DNA of 64,000 nucleotides from CAYPPG01 sp964412555 (GCA_964412555.1 CAYPPG010000032.1:20955-84954), one strand, 5' to 3'; counted from the first letter of the stretch, positions 9,733 to 19,111 are shown. The notes: generated from the sequence alone by a model not told the origin. A program made the numbers and translations.

Positions 9733-9766
9733 AGCCCATCATGAGAAGGATGGGCTTCCCTTTTTA
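9733..9766 (+). terminator. Rho-independent terminator after the barrel gene
   Basis: Arms AGCCCATC (9733-9740) and GATGGGCT (9749-9756) enclose an 8-base loop and are followed by a short T run. Apart from this hairpin, 9678-9987 is AT-rich and I see no other gene in it. Confidence 0.75.
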
Positions 9767-9987
9767 TGGGCATTCCGTTTCCAAACAAGAGTGGATAAAA
9801 TAACTTGAGATCTATTGAATTGGGAATAATCAAGATTATTTACAAATGATTTACACTCTTATTACAGATATCCGAAACATGTTTTTAAATAAGAGTGAAG
9901 TTGTAAGTGAAATGGAAAACAAATCCAATCTACCGGTTGTTTGAAGTTGGATAAAAATACCAAATTTTGCAAAGGAGAACAGGAAAT

Positions 9988-11028
9988 ATGCCTTTAGTAC
10001 CAATGAGAATCCTTCTGGATCACGCCGCGGAAAATGCGTACGGCGTCGCCGCTTTCAACGTGAACAATATGGAACAAATCCAGGCGATTATGATGGCCGC
10101 CGAAGAAACCAACTCTCCCGTTATCGTCCAAGCCAGCCGGGGCGCTCGCAGTTATACAAACGACAACTATCTCCGCCATCTCATGATCGCCGCTTCCGAA
10201 TTGTATCCCAACATTCCTATCGCGATGCACCAGGATCACGGAAACAGCCCGGAGACCTGCATGTCCGCCATCGATAATGGATTCACGAGCGTTATGATGG
10301 ACGGCTCCCTTCAGGAAGACGGGAAAACGCCCGCCTCGTTTGAATACAATGTCGAAACCACCAAAAAAGTCGTCGAGATGGCTCATGCGAAAGGCGTATC
10401 CGTCGAAGGAGAACTGGGCTGTCTAGGAAGCCTCGAAACCGGCACCGGCGACAAAGAAGACGGACACGGGTTCGAAGGGAAACTGGATAAAGAAAAACTG
10501 TTGACCGATCCGGAGCAAGCAGTTGAATTCGTCGAAAAAACCGGCGTCGACGCCCTCGCCGTCGCGATCGGAACCAGCCATGGCGCATACAAATTCACCC
10601 GAAAACCGACCGGTGATATTTTGGCGATGGACCGGATCGATGAAATCAACAAAAAATTACCGAATACGCACCTCGTTATGCACGGTTCGTCTTCCGTACC
10701 GGAAGAATTGGTCGACATCATCAACCAATACGGCGGCGGTATCCAAAAAGCTTATGGTGTTCCAGTCGAAGAAATTCAACGCGGAATCAAATCCGGTGTC
10801 CGCAAAATCAACGTCGACACTGACAACCGCTTGGCGATCACCGGTGCTATCCGCAAAGTCTTCGCTGAAAAACCGGCTGAATTCGATCCACGAAAATATT
10901 TTGGTCCCGCCCGCGCCGCCATGGCGGAAGTTTGCAAAGCCCGCATGATCGCCTTCGGCCAAGCCGGCAAAGCGGACAAAATCAAATGCATCACCCTTAT
11001 TGATATGGCAGCGAAGTATAAAGGATAA
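9988..11028 (+). CDS. fba: Class II fructose-1,6-bisphosphate aldolase
   Basis: This 346-residue zinc aldolase interconverts fructose-1,6-bisphosphate with DHAP and glyceraldehyde-3-phosphate. The start MPLVPMRILLDHAAENAYGV matches the long class II form (the so-called Calvin-cycle subtype). AAAGGAGAA lies just upstream, so I prefer this ATG over one seven codons earlier. Visible sites are HQDHG (H81/H84), the GELG loop with GSLETG, GTSHGAYKF with a zinc-ligand His, and the NVDTDNRL phosphate site. The subtype name does not imply carbon fixation, and no RuBisCO or phosphoribulokinase is present here. It fits glycolysis/gluconeogenesis together with ppdK in this window. A strong terminator follows. 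Confidence 0.96.
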   Translation: MPLVPMRILLDHAAENAYGVAAFNVNNMEQIQAIMMAAEETNSPVIVQASRGARSYTNDNYLRHLMIAASELYPNIPIAMHQDHGNSPETCMSAIDNGFTSVMMDGSLQEDGKTPASFEYNVETTKKVVEMAHAKGVSVEGELGCLGSLETGTGDKEDGHGFEGKLDKEKLLTDPEQAVEFVEKTGVDALAVAIGTSHGAYKFTRKPTGDILAMDRIDEINKKLPNTHLVMHGSSSVPEELVDIINQYGGGIQKAYGVPVEEIQRGIKSGVRKINVDTDNRLAITGAIRKVFAEKPAEFDPRKYFGPARAAMAEVCKARMIAFGQAGKADKIKCITLIDMAAKYKG

Positions 11029-11061
11029 ATTCAACGTTCCATTTCATCTATCAAACGGAAG

Positions 11062-11090
11062 AATGGGTCAATTCAGTTGACCCATTTTTT
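11062..11090 (+). terminator. Rho-independent terminator of fba
   Basis: Perfect arms AATGGGTCAA (11062-11071) and TTGACCCATT (11077-11086) with a 5-base loop end in a run of T. Confidence 0.92.
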
Positions 11091-11324
11091 ACTTGTTTCG
11101 TACATGCGTATTCCGATGAACAGGCAGAATCATCCCGAAACGGCTCACCGAACCGCATAATCCTTTTGGACTTTTTGCCGCCGCGTCATTTGCCGGTCAA
11201 AAAATTAAAATCCATGTGCCGATTCTGCTGAGAGTTTTCCTTTTCACCGTTCCCGCTTCTTGTTTTTTTCGGCAAATGATGATAATTCTATCGTTGATAT
11301 TCACAGAAAGGCGGTTTTTCAATC

Positions 11325-12518
11325 ATGCCAGGACCAGGAGCCTATTGGATTGGTGAAGAAGAGAAACAAGAAGTGCTCGAAGTGCTCGAAAGCGGACACG
11401 TCAATCGTTACGGCGATCTGAACGATCCGACATTCAAGCAGAAAGTATTGACCTTCGAAAAGGAATTCGCGGAATACTGTGGTGCGAAGCATTGTGTGGC
11501 AACGAGTTCGGGAACCAGCACGCTGTTTATTTCAATGAAAACCATCGGGATTGAGCCAGGTGATGAAATCATTATTCCGACGTATACTTTCATCGCTTCC
11601 TATGGCGCTGCCATCTTCCTCGGTGCGGCGCCGGTTTTAGCCGAGATCGATGAGAGTCTGTGTATCGATCCGGAGGATCTCGAAAAGCGGATCACGCCCA
11701 AAACCAAAGCGATCATGCCTGTTCATATTCTCGGCAATCCTTGCAATATGGAAGCGGTCATGGATATCGCGAATCGGCACGGCATTCCGATTGTCGAAGA
11801 TTGCTGCCAAGCGTGCGGTGCTTCCTATCGCGGGAAAAAAGTCGGAAATTTCGGAGAACTCGGTGGTTTTTCGTTGAATATTTTCAAGACGATCACTGCC
11901 GGTGACGGCGGGATGTTGATCACCAACAATGACGAGCATTATGAAAACGCTTTCTCCTTACAAGACCAAGGGTATAAAAAACAAGAAGGGAAGCTGGCTA
12001 TGATCCCACCGAGTATTCTGGGATTGAATTTCCGTATCAATGAACTAACCGGTGCGTTCGCATTGGCGCAGCTGCGCAAACTTGACAAAATCATCAATAC
12101 GCTTCGTGAGAAAAAACGAAAATTGAAAGAATTGATCTCCGGAGGACAGGGATATCATTTCCGGACCTTGAACGATTCCGATGGCGAATGCGCAACCGTC
12201 CTGACCGTCATCTTCGATAAAGCGGAGCAGGCGGCAAAAGTCAGCCAAACACTCGACACTGTTACCGTCGACGATACCGGCTGGCATGTGTATTCCAATA
12301 TGGATCAAATCGTCCGGTACCTGAAATCGATCGGCTATGCGGGATCGTTGGGTGATGTTCCGCGAACCGATGACATCATGAAACGCTCGATCAATCTCAG
12401 CGTCGGCGTCGTCGACGCCGGGCTAGGCACCGCTTTCGGCATCGATATCAACTCCACCGACGAAGACATCGAACGAACCGCCGAACGTTTCCTCAATGCT
12501 TGCAAAGAATCGGTGTAA
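11325..12518 (+). CDS. DegT/DnrJ/EryC1/StrS-family PLP aminotransferase
   Basis: The 397-residue fold-type I PLP enzyme resembles sugar aminotransferases. The N-terminus has the family's GxYxxGxEE-like substrate region (GAYWIGEEEK). ATSSGTSTLF binds cofactor phosphate, and IVEDCCQACGA contains the pyridine-binding Asp. The Schiff-base lysine is K188 in LNIFKTITAGDGG. Members aminate keto-sugar nucleotides for O-antigen, capsule or glycoprotein glycans, and some have other roles. No sugar-nucleotide dehydratase is adjacent, so the substrate is open. The next gene (HAD phosphatase) is 77 bases away on the same strand. Confidence 0.88.
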   Translation: MPGPGAYWIGEEEKQEVLEVLESGHVNRYGDLNDPTFKQKVLTFEKEFAEYCGAKHCVATSSGTSTLFISMKTIGIEPGDEIIIPTYTFIASYGAAIFLGAAPVLAEIDESLCIDPEDLEKRITPKTKAIMPVHILGNPCNMEAVMDIANRHGIPIVEDCCQACGASYRGKKVGNFGELGGFSLNIFKTITAGDGGMLITNNDEHYENAFSLQDQGYKKQEGKLAMIPPSILGLNFRINELTGAFALAQLRKLDKIINTLREKKRKLKELISGGQGYHFRTLNDSDGECATVLTVIFDKAEQAAKVSQTLDTVTVDDTGWHVYSNMDQIVRYLKSIGYAGSLGDVPRTDDIMKRSINLSVGVVDAGLGTAFGIDINSTDEDIERTAERFLNACKESV

Positions 12519-12595
12519 GCACACAATATTACCTTTATACATGTTTTCTACCAAGAATAAGCTCTCCTTTGTATCAACCCGAAAGGATATTCTCC

Positions 12596-13249
12596 ATGTC
12601 AAATAACAATATCCGCGCATTCTTTTTCGACCTGGACGGCACGTTGATGGATACTGAAGTCTTGTATGTCGAAGCCGTCAAAAGCGCTCTCGCCGAGAAA
12701 AATTGTCTATTGACACAGGAGGAGGCCACCGAACTTGTGTACGGCAAGAGTTGGCGTGATGTCTATGCCGATTCCTGTCAACGATTCCCCAACGCATATC
12801 CTACGATCGATTCCATGAAGGAAGTCATTTATAAGTATTTTTCACGTTTACGCGGATTACGCGATATTTGTATATTGACATCCATCGAACTGTTAAAAAT
12901 ACTGTCGAAGAATCATCCGGTAGCGATCGTATCCGGTTCTTCGCGAAAGGATATCGAAGAAAGCCTTGCGATCATGAAGATCGAAAACAATATCCGCTTC
13001 TTTCTCGGCTCCGAAGATTATTTTCCTGGCAAACCCGATCCGATTTGTTACCGGATGGCCGCCGAACAGATTGGTCATCTACCTGCGCAATGCCTCGTCT
13101 TCGAAGACTCTTCCGCAGGCGTTCGCGCCGCAAAGGCTGCCGGAATGAAATGTGTCGCTCTAAAACGCAATAGCACGCTCGAACAAGATGTTTCACCAGC
13201 CGATCTTGTTTTATCGGATTTGGCCGATTTTTCCTTGGAGAAAGTGTAA
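12596..13249 (+). CDS. HAD-superfamily hydrolase (beta-phosphoglucomutase/phosphatase-like)
   Basis: Starting at the ATG at 12596 (GAAAGGA upstream) gives 217 residues beginning MSNNNIRAFFFDLDGTLMDTE. The DxDGT motif provides the nucleophilic Asp. A helical cap follows, then the motif II Ser in AIVSGSSRKD, a Lys in PGKPDP, and the acidic motif in CLVFEDSSAGVRAAKAAG. This is subfamily IA, which includes phosphoglycolate phosphatase, beta-phosphoglucomutase and sugar-phosphate phosphatases. The cap does not let me choose a substrate. The next gene starts one base after the stop. Confidence 0.86.
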   Translation: MSNNNIRAFFFDLDGTLMDTEVLYVEAVKSALAEKNCLLTQEEATELVYGKSWRDVYADSCQRFPNAYPTIDSMKEVIYKYFSRLRGLRDICILTSIELLKILSKNHPVAIVSGSSRKDIEESLAIMKIENNIRFFLGSEDYFPGKPDPICYRMAAEQIGHLPAQCLVFEDSSAGVRAAKAAGMKCVALKRNSTLEQDVSPADLVLSDLADFSLEKV

Positions 13250-13250
13250 G

Positions 13251-13904
13251 ATGCAAAGAGAATCCTCCAATACTTCCTATGCATGGTTTTGGTTGGTGAT
13301 AGGGCTTCTCGCGGCGTGGTTTCTCCGCATGATTCTGTTTTTTGTTTTTGACAGAACTTTCGATTCTCAACTCATCCGTTCCCTGCTCTCCGTTGGATAC
13401 CGCTTTTTGATTTTTGTCCTGCCCGTCTTTTGGTATCTGCGGCGGCATCATGAACCGGCTTTGGAATTTTTGAAAATCACCACCTCTCCAAGTCGGGGCT
13501 TCGTAGTGAGCGGAATCATTTTGTGTATCGGCGTAGCAATTCAGATTTTTACGATAGTCATGAATATAGATTCTTTACCACAAGAAAACGGATTGGGAAT
13601 ATTGGATAAAGTCGTGGTGACAGCGTTTTTTGAAGAAATCCTTTTTCGCGGTTTTATTCTCCACCAATTGCAAAAAACGCTCTCCTTTAGCCGGGCTAAT
13701 ATCTACACCTCGTTATTGTTCTTGCCTTTTCATTGGATTACGTGGTCTATGGTAGGATGGGGGAGTATAGAGATGATTTTCATCCGCTCACTTCTGTTGT
13801 TTTTTCTTGTTTCCATCCCTTTGGGGTTGTTGGTCAAAAAGTCAAATTCTATTTGGCCTGCGGTTTTCTTTCATCTTATGGTGAATTTTATTAATCAATC
13901 ATGA
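13251..13904 (+). CDS. CPBP-family intramembrane metalloprotease
   Basis: I place the start at 13251 (MQRESSNTSYAW, 217 residues), one base after the HAD stop and preceded by TTGGAG inside that gene; the open frame extends 21 codons further upstream. The multi-pass protein carries the Abi/CPBP motifs in order: EEILFR (E128, E129, R133), PFHWITW with a ligand His, and FFHLMVN with the final His and Asn. The family includes CAAX prenyl endopeptidase Rce1 and bacterial bacteriocin-immunity or maturation proteases. The substrate here is unknown. Tight spacing suggests cotranscription with the HAD gene. Confidence 0.88.
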   Translation: MQRESSNTSYAWFWLVIGLLAAWFLRMILFFVFDRTFDSQLIRSLLSVGYRFLIFVLPVFWYLRRHHEPALEFLKITTSPSRGFVVSGIILCIGVAIQIFTIVMNIDSLPQENGLGILDKVVVTAFFEEILFRGFILHQLQKTLSFSRANIYTSLLFLPFHWITWSMVGWGSIEMIFIRSLLLFFLVSIPLGLLVKKSNSIWPAVFFHLMVNFINQS

Positions 13905-13939
13905 TTTGAGGAAATCTTCAAAGAGGCGAACAAACCTTG

Positions 13940-15676
13940 TTATTTCTCTCGGTCCCATGGCCAAGGTAACACATGCGCCCGTTGTGCCCATTCATGCCAC
14001 ATTCGTTTTAATTCGCTGGCTTTTTCGGGATAAGTGTCCGCCAGGTTGTTCATCTCGGTTCGGTCGGCTTCAAGGTCGTATAATTCCCATACCTCGTAAT
14101 CTTTTTCAGTGATTTGCCGTATTTTATTTACCTTTGCGACCAGTTTCCATTTGCCGACTCGAATGGCGCGGTTCCCTTCGTGTTCCCAATAGATCGCTTC
14201 CCGCTCGACCGGTTGATTTTCGAAGGCTGCGGAGAGAGTTTTTCCCTCCATCGGAATAATTGAATTTCCTTGATAGGTGGTTGGATAGTCAGCACCGGAT
14301 ACATCGACGCAGGTGGCCATGATATCGATTAGATGACCGGGCTGTCGGCGTAATTGTCCATGATCGTGAATCCGGTTGGGCCAATGCACAATCAACGGTG
14401 TGGCGATTCCTCCCTCATGCACCCAATGTTTGTACAACCGAAACGGCGTGTTACTAGCGTTCGCCCAGCCTTTGCCATAAGCGATATAGGTATCCGCCGG
14501 ACCGGGCATAACGCCTTTACCGGTACGAACCGGCCGCCCGTCGCGCGTGACTTTGGGCTGCATATCGAACTGCAGTTCGTTCGCGGCCATGGGTTTGAGT
14601 TCAACCGGCTCTGACGGGTCCGGTTTGATTTCACCCCGGCTGCCATATTCTTCCGCACAACCCCCGTTGTCTTGCAGGAAAAAAATGAGCGTATTATCCA
14701 GCAAGCCTTTGGCTTCCAACGTCGCAATGATCCGGCCGATTCCTTGATCCATGCAATCGACCATGGCGGCATATACTTCCATTCTGCGTGTCTGCCATTC
14801 TTTCATCGGTTCGTCTTCCCATGCCGGAACCTGTTCATCGCGCGGAGTAAGCGGCCAGCGTTTATCAACCAACCCCAAGTCGATCATCCGTGCATGGCGC
14901 TCACGGCGCAGCGCATCCCACCCCGTATCGTAACGTCCTTCGTATTTCGCGATATCGGACGGTTTGGCGTGCATCGGCCAATGAGCAGCAGTATAGGAAA
15001 CATACATGAAAAACGGATTGTCCGTTTGATGCTCGGTAATATATTTCGCCGCATAATCGGTGATGGCATCGGTATAATAAAAATCTTCCCATGGTGGGAT
15101 CATAGTATTATCCAGCGTGAGGGAATTCGGATCATAAAAACTGCCTGCCCCATGAATCGTTCCAAAAAAGCGGTCGAAGCCGCGTTGCAACGGCCAATTG
15201 TGCTTGGGGCCTTCCGGATTTTTATAAGGAGTCACATGCCATTTGCCGGCCATGTAGGTGGAATATCCTGCTGACTTCATGACTTGAGCAATGGTGACGC
15301 AATGGCGGTTCAGATCGCCCCGATAGCCGGTCAATTTGCGATCGTTCATCATATGCCCCACCCCAGCTTGATGCTGATAAAGGCCGGTCATCAAACTCGC
15401 CCGCGTCGGACAACAGCGTGCTGTATTGTAGAACTGCGTAAACCGAAGACCATTCGAAGCCAGGCGATTGAGATTCGGCGTATCGATCTCGCTCCCGTAG
15501 CATCCGAGATCGGAAAATCCCATATCGTCACTCATGATCAAAATGATGTTCGGTCTCGGGGATGCTTCAGTGAACTGTTTTCGCTGGATACCTGCGCAAC
15601 TCGTCAATCCCAACGACGCCGTCCCTGCACACAATTGTTTGATAAAATCCCGTCGTTCAAGAGGTTGGTTTGCCAT
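13940..15676 (-). CDS. Secreted formylglycine-dependent sulfatase (arylsulfatase family)
   Basis: The 578-residue S1 sulfatase has a twin-arginine-like leader (RRDFIKQLC, then a hydrophobic stretch with SCAG). The catalytic C-x-P-x-R motif is RCCPTRASLMTG, so C88 would be converted to formylglycine by an oxygen-dependent FGE or an anaerobic maturase. IILIMSDDMG supplies metal-binding Asp residues, and HWPMHAKP and LQDNGG are further active-site elements. It hydrolyses sulfate esters, possibly on polysaccharides, in the periplasm or outside the cell. No maturation enzyme is in the window. It is convergent with the CPBP gene, about 35 bases apart. A second sulfatase is at 27314. Confidence 0.93.
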   Translation of the reverse strand: MANQPLERRDFIKQLCAGTASLGLTSCAGIQRKQFTEASPRPNIILIMSDDMGFSDLGCYGSEIDTPNLNRLASNGLRFTQFYNTARCCPTRASLMTGLYQHQAGVGHMMNDRKLTGYRGDLNRHCVTIAQVMKSAGYSTYMAGKWHVTPYKNPEGPKHNWPLQRGFDRFFGTIHGAGSFYDPNSLTLDNTMIPPWEDFYYTDAITDYAAKYITEHQTDNPFFMYVSYTAAHWPMHAKPSDIAKYEGRYDTGWDALRRERHARMIDLGLVDKRWPLTPRDEQVPAWEDEPMKEWQTRRMEVYAAMVDCMDQGIGRIIATLEAKGLLDNTLIFFLQDNGGCAEEYGSRGEIKPDPSEPVELKPMAANELQFDMQPKVTRDGRPVRTGKGVMPGPADTYIAYGKGWANASNTPFRLYKHWVHEGGIATPLIVHWPNRIHDHGQLRRQPGHLIDIMATCVDVSGADYPTTYQGNSIIPMEGKTLSAAFENQPVEREAIYWEHEGNRAIRVGKWKLVAKVNKIRQITEKDYEVWELYDLEADRTEMNNLADTYPEKASELKRMWHEWAQRAHVLPWPWDREK

Positions 15677-15847
15677 GATTCACTACTCCAAGAAATCAAT
15701 TTTCTAGAGTATGAAACAAACCGGCTTGTTTTTTAAGTGTTGCAAGGCTTGAATCAAACCGGCTACTCCTGGTCGGACATGGGGAAACAATTCGACGCTG
15801 AAGTAAAGAAAAATAAGCGCGAACCCGCCAGGATCAAAAAGAAATAA

Positions 15848-16465
15848 TCATCTTATCTGCGTAAAATATCCCACCGAAGCATCCTCCGGTATTTGTTCCG
15901 TGGAAAAAGCAACGGCGACGCTTTCAAGAACAGTTTCTTTGCAAACATCCGAAAACAGATGCGCAGCGACATAATTCTCGTTCCCGTAGAGATCACCGAT
16001 ATTGTCATTCCAAAATTGAATAACGGCCGCCCTCATTTCTATGAATAAAAATGGCATCATAGGCCCCCCTCCGCCCTCCGGAATCTTGACAAAATACCGG
16101 TTCCCTTTCAACGCTTTTTGGAAATATTCTTTCGCCAATTCTCCAGGTTCTCCGGACTGTTGAGAAGGATCAACGGTCACCGGATTTCCATTCGGTCCGA
16201 GAATGCGAATCTCGACTTTGATTCCGCCAAAGTCATAGTTTGTTTCGAGAATAACCGCCAATCCTTCCGCAACATCCCTTGCGCCGCAGGAAATCTCAAT
16301 CACGTAAAGATCTCCCTCTTCTATCACTTCACTTACCGTCACGTTAGGATTGGCTCCGATAGTGTGGGCTACTTTTCGCTGCAATGAATATTGCGGTGGG
16401 CTTAATGCGAAACTGGTCGCGGTAAAAAAAATCAAAACGAAAACACAAATCAGCCGGTTTCTCAT
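15848..16465 (-). CDS. Secreted protein of unknown function
   Basis: Starting at the ATG at 16465 (AAAGGAGA upstream) gives 205 residues with a clear signal peptide ending FFTATSFA-LS. The mature part contains IRILGPNGNPVTVDPSQQSG and a Gly-rich segment PEGGGGPMMPFLFIEMRAA. I recognise no domain. A longer frame to 16564 exists, but its first 33 codons run across a dispersed GC-rich repeat, so the shorter start is preferred. It lies directly downstream of the N-formylglutamate amidohydrolase-like gene on the same strand. Confidence 0.72.
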   Translation of the reverse strand: MRNRLICVFVLIFFTATSFALSPPQYSLQRKVAHTIGANPNVTVSEVIEEGDLYVIEISCGARDVAEGLAVILETNYDFGGIKVEIRILGPNGNPVTVDPSQQSGEPGELAKEYFQKALKGNRYFVKIPEGGGGPMMPFLFIEMRAAVIQFWNDNIGDLYGNENYVAAHLFSDVCKETVLESVAVAFSTEQIPEDASVGYFTQIR

Positions 16466-16526
16466 CGGTTTATCTCCTTTTCCATTTGATGAATACCCCA
16501 AAAATGTAAGCATTGTTGCACTTGCT

Positions 16527-16562
16527 GGGAGCGTGGGCATCCCTGCACGTATTTTCATCTTC
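16527..16562 (-). repeat. Degenerate copy of the dispersed 'GGGATGCCCGCGCTCCC' repeat (family A)
   Basis: Read on the minus strand, this stretch holds GCAGGGATGCCCACGCTCCC, one base different from the core of the tandem array at 40281-40651. It touches the last two bases of the upstream gene. Confidence 0.8.
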
Positions 16563-17457
16563 AAGAATAAGGCAATATATCCCCAGTCAAGGGATCAATG
16601 TATGTTCGTTTCGGGATTTTTATTTTTGCAGAGTGCGAATTTCTGTTGATCGGGATAGTGATAACACCCCGTAGGGCGTTAATCAGGGCCTCCAGCATCC
16701 GATTCGAGGCCGCTTCTCCCGTGGAGGGTAAATAACGGCGATCCAATTCAACCTGAATGGTATTGATTCGCGGATCGGCTCCGTATGCTTGTGTTGTAAA
16801 CGCTCCTTGGTAATAATCACTCGTGATGACAAACACATCGTCATGTTCCAAACTGGCTTGCAGAGTTCTCATAATCGACATGTCACACGTCCTACCGTTT
16901 CGGGTACCCAGGTATACCGTGGGATAATCGGTTTGTTTGTGTTGATCCTTTGGAATGGTGCTATGCAGACTCACTAACAGAACATGATCGTACTGTTCCA
17001 GTTTTTCATCAATCACATGTTGGAGGCATTCATGATAAGGATACCAAAAGTCGGTTAACCGATATTCCACTTCCTCGGAATCAAGCGGCGAATCATACAG
17101 ACGGATTCTCCGTTGATCCAACCGTGCCCAGGGCGGGATTACTCCACCGTCTTTATATCGTTCGGCTCCCGGCCAGTTTGGACAGATTCGTGAATCCACT
17201 CGATCCGCTCCCCGATTCAAATCTACTACAAGCCGGGAAATCTCTGCGGATAAGAAGTCTCCTCCAATCGTCTCCCATAAACGGTTTGCCGCATAGTCGA
17301 CGTTGGTATCGACTCGCTGATCGGCGATTTCGATCAACTGTTTGTGATGATGCAATGAAGTAGGTACATGGCTATTTTGATGGGGAGACTCGAAAATCAG
17401 GTTGGTGGATACACCGCGCCGAAGGGTATAGGTTGCGTGTGACATAGGGAAAACCAT
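16561..17457 (-). CDS. N-formylglutamate amidohydrolase (FGase) family protein
   Basis: The 298-residue protein shows the FGase pattern: an early PHQNSHVP segment (SGH-like metal site), SRLVVDLNRGADR, VSLHSTIP, LGTRNGRTCD, then a GA-T-YG element and IQVELDRRYL. Characterised members cut N-formyl-L-glutamate (histidine degradation, hutG type); many homologues have other amide substrates. No hut genes are nearby. The upstream receiver-like gene ends as this one starts, sharing one base in a TAATG arrangement, so the pair is translationally coupled and probably functionally linked. An alternative start four codons later is possible. Confidence 0.8.
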   Translation of the reverse strand: MVFPMSHATYTLRRGVSTNLIFESPHQNSHVPTSLHHHKQLIEIADQRVDTNVDYAANRLWETIGGDFLSAEISRLVVDLNRGADRVDSRICPNWPGAERYKDGGVIPPWARLDQRRIRLYDSPLDSEEVEYRLTDFWYPYHECLQHVIDEKLEQYDHVLLVSLHSTIPKDQHKQTDYPTVYLGTRNGRTCDMSIMRTLQASLEHDDVFVITSDYYQGAFTTQAYGADPRINTIQVELDRRYLPSTGEAASNRMLEALINALRGVITIPINRNSHSAKIKIPKRTYIDPLTGDILPYS

Positions 17458-18515
17458 TACCGCCGTCTTTGTGTATACGCCATACGCTTATCATCACCGG
17501 CGGCTCCTGGACCTGCTTTATCCGGTTTGAAATTTTCATATCCGGTTTCTTCCGGCGGGCGTACCAAATACGGATATTCTTCATCAACTTTCTTCATTTG
17601 ATTCTGCAATTTACCGGTGATTTTTTCAAAATCCTTTTCATATGATAATGGGCTTTCGATTTTAAATGAAATCCCCATCGAATTCAATGCTTGTTTCAAT
17701 TGACCGCTTTTTTTCATTGTTTCGATTTTTAGAAGGATTTCCGCTTGTTCATTAGGGGGTAAGGGGGTTAAATCATTGATCCCACTGCGCAACATTACAG
17801 GAATTGTGACCGGCATGATTTCGGATGCAATTGCTTCCTGCCAATACTCATAATAATGGTTTTGTGCTTCAAACATGGCGATTTTCCATGGTTCAAGATT
17901 ATAATCTTCCCACGATTCCAAGAATTCTTCATCGCGGGAAGAAAACGTATCGGTTTTATTTAATGTCAGCATAACCATTTGGCTATTGTGATTTTTGCGC
18001 CAGAAATCGATTGCCAATCGGATTGAGCGATTTTGAATAATTCCCAAATTTTTTTCCTGCAAGATTTTTCGCTCCCGTAGCGACGGAGTAATACCGACAA
18101 AACCGACAAAACCTCTGTAATATCTCGATCGATCTTCACACCCAAATAATTTTTCAGCCGCTCTGTCAATCGCTTTTTTGATTCTTTCTTGGTTTGTATC
18201 GGCAGTTAGAATATCTACCACAGGTCCATATTGCAAAAGCGATTTGATAAAATCCTGATCGATTTTATCGATAATCGGAATCACGGTTGTGCGCAGTTTT
18301 TGGCGTTCGATCAATTTGAAAAAACGATCATGGAATAGACCGCCCTGTTCACACCGCAACACAATACAATTTGGTCTTTGTGTTTGAATAATCCCGATCG
18401 AATCCTGAAAATTGTTTTCCAAATACAGTTGTGCTCCATGAATATCATCCACAACGGCTTTGAATTTGTTTTTCAACCGAAAATCGGAGTCGACGACAAG
18501 GCATCGAAGTCTCAT
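17457..18515 (-). CDS. Receiver-like protein with an unassigned C-terminal domain
   Basis: The 352-residue protein starts MRLRCLVVDSDFRLKNKF, like the first strand of a response-regulator receiver. The position expected to hold the phosphoacceptor Asp reads CIVLRCEQGG, so it is probably a pseudo-receiver (about residues 1-120). The middle region has a hydrophobic strand followed by NKTD (MVMLTLNKTDTF), which resembles the G4 motif of P-loop GTPases. I find no Walker A GKS/T motif, so GTP binding is doubtful. The C-terminus is charged and probably disordered. AAAGGAAC precedes the ATG. It overlaps the FGase-like gene by one base. I do not know its function. Confidence 0.62.
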   Translation of the reverse strand: MRLRCLVVDSDFRLKNKFKAVVDDIHGAQLYLENNFQDSIGIIQTQRPNCIVLRCEQGGLFHDRFFKLIERQKLRTTVIPIIDKIDQDFIKSLLQYGPVVDILTADTNQERIKKAIDRAAEKLFGCEDRSRYYRGFVGFVGITPSLRERKILQEKNLGIIQNRSIRLAIDFWRKNHNSQMVMLTLNKTDTFSSRDEEFLESWEDYNLEPWKIAMFEAQNHYYEYWQEAIASEIMPVTIPVMLRSGINDLTPLPPNEQAEILLKIETMKKSGQLKQALNSMGISFKIESPLSYEKDFEKITGKLQNQMKKVDEEYPYLVRPPEETGYENFKPDKAGPGAAGDDKRMAYTQRRR

Positions 18516-18710
18516 GTTCCTTTTCCTTGATTGTAGGAATTCAGTTTCTTGAAATGATCACTTATAAAGATGTTTTTTTGATCATCTTGATTCACTAGTT
18601 GTATGTATCGTCTCTCTTTTCGTAACATTGAGGGCAAAGGAAATGTTATACCAAACATGGAGTACCTCTCCACCCTATTCTCTCTCGGTGTTACTCTTTA
18701 AAAGACAGTA

Positions 18711-18725
18711 GTTCACTTAGTGAAC
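18711..18725. promoter_or_regulatory. Palindromic operator candidate
   Basis: GTTCACTTAGTGAAC is a perfect 7-base inverted repeat around one central base. A pair of GTATAC hexamers flanks the region just downstream. Its location between divergent genes suits an operator, but no cognate regulator is identified. Confidence 0.4.
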
Positions 18726-18955
18726 AGTATACAGTATTTGAAGATGTATACGACGGCAAGCGACAAACACATTGTTTCAAGAGAATCCTGTTTGACCTTT
18801 TTTGAATAATTCATTCCTCACTCACGTCTGAATAAATGGGAAAAAGCGCAGATTTTACTTGCTTTTTTAAGTTAAAGCATTACACTTGAGGTTGTTTGTT
18901 AAGGTTAATGATATTCTGGTATCCATGATAATTGGTTCTTGTCTATAATTCTTTT

Positions 18956-18983
18956 TTGCATTATTGCAGTTTAGTGTTACTAT
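18956..18983 (+). promoter_or_regulatory. Sigma-70-like promoter candidate for the secreted protein at 19112
   Basis: TTGCAT (18956-18961) and TACTAT (18978-18983) are 16 bases apart. A perfect TATAAT at 18944-18949 is an alternative -10 element without a good -35. Promoter consensus in this lineage is not established. Confidence 0.35.
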
Positions 18984-19111
18984 GTAATAGTGTTAAAGTG
19001 ATCAATATGGATAGATTAGGTTATTCGAACATATTCCTTGCGATGGGTTTTAGAGGGAACATAAACGATTTTTATATCGACTAACGAAGAGAAGAATTCG
19101 AAGGGGGAATC

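Larger units (their letters stand above)
18516..19111. other. AT-rich divergent intergenic region
   Basis: About 600 bases between divergent genes. No convincing ORF or RNA gene is visible. It contains an odd palindrome at 18711-18725 and promoter-like sequences facing right; both are listed separately. Confidence 0.7.

Noticed and set aside
9988..11028. Calvin cycle inferred from the aldolase subtype
   Set aside because: The subtype label is only a family name and no carbon-fixation genes are present.
14672..15274. A 200-residue plus-strand ORF inside the sulfatase gene
   Set aside because: It is a frame shadow of the conserved sulfatase.
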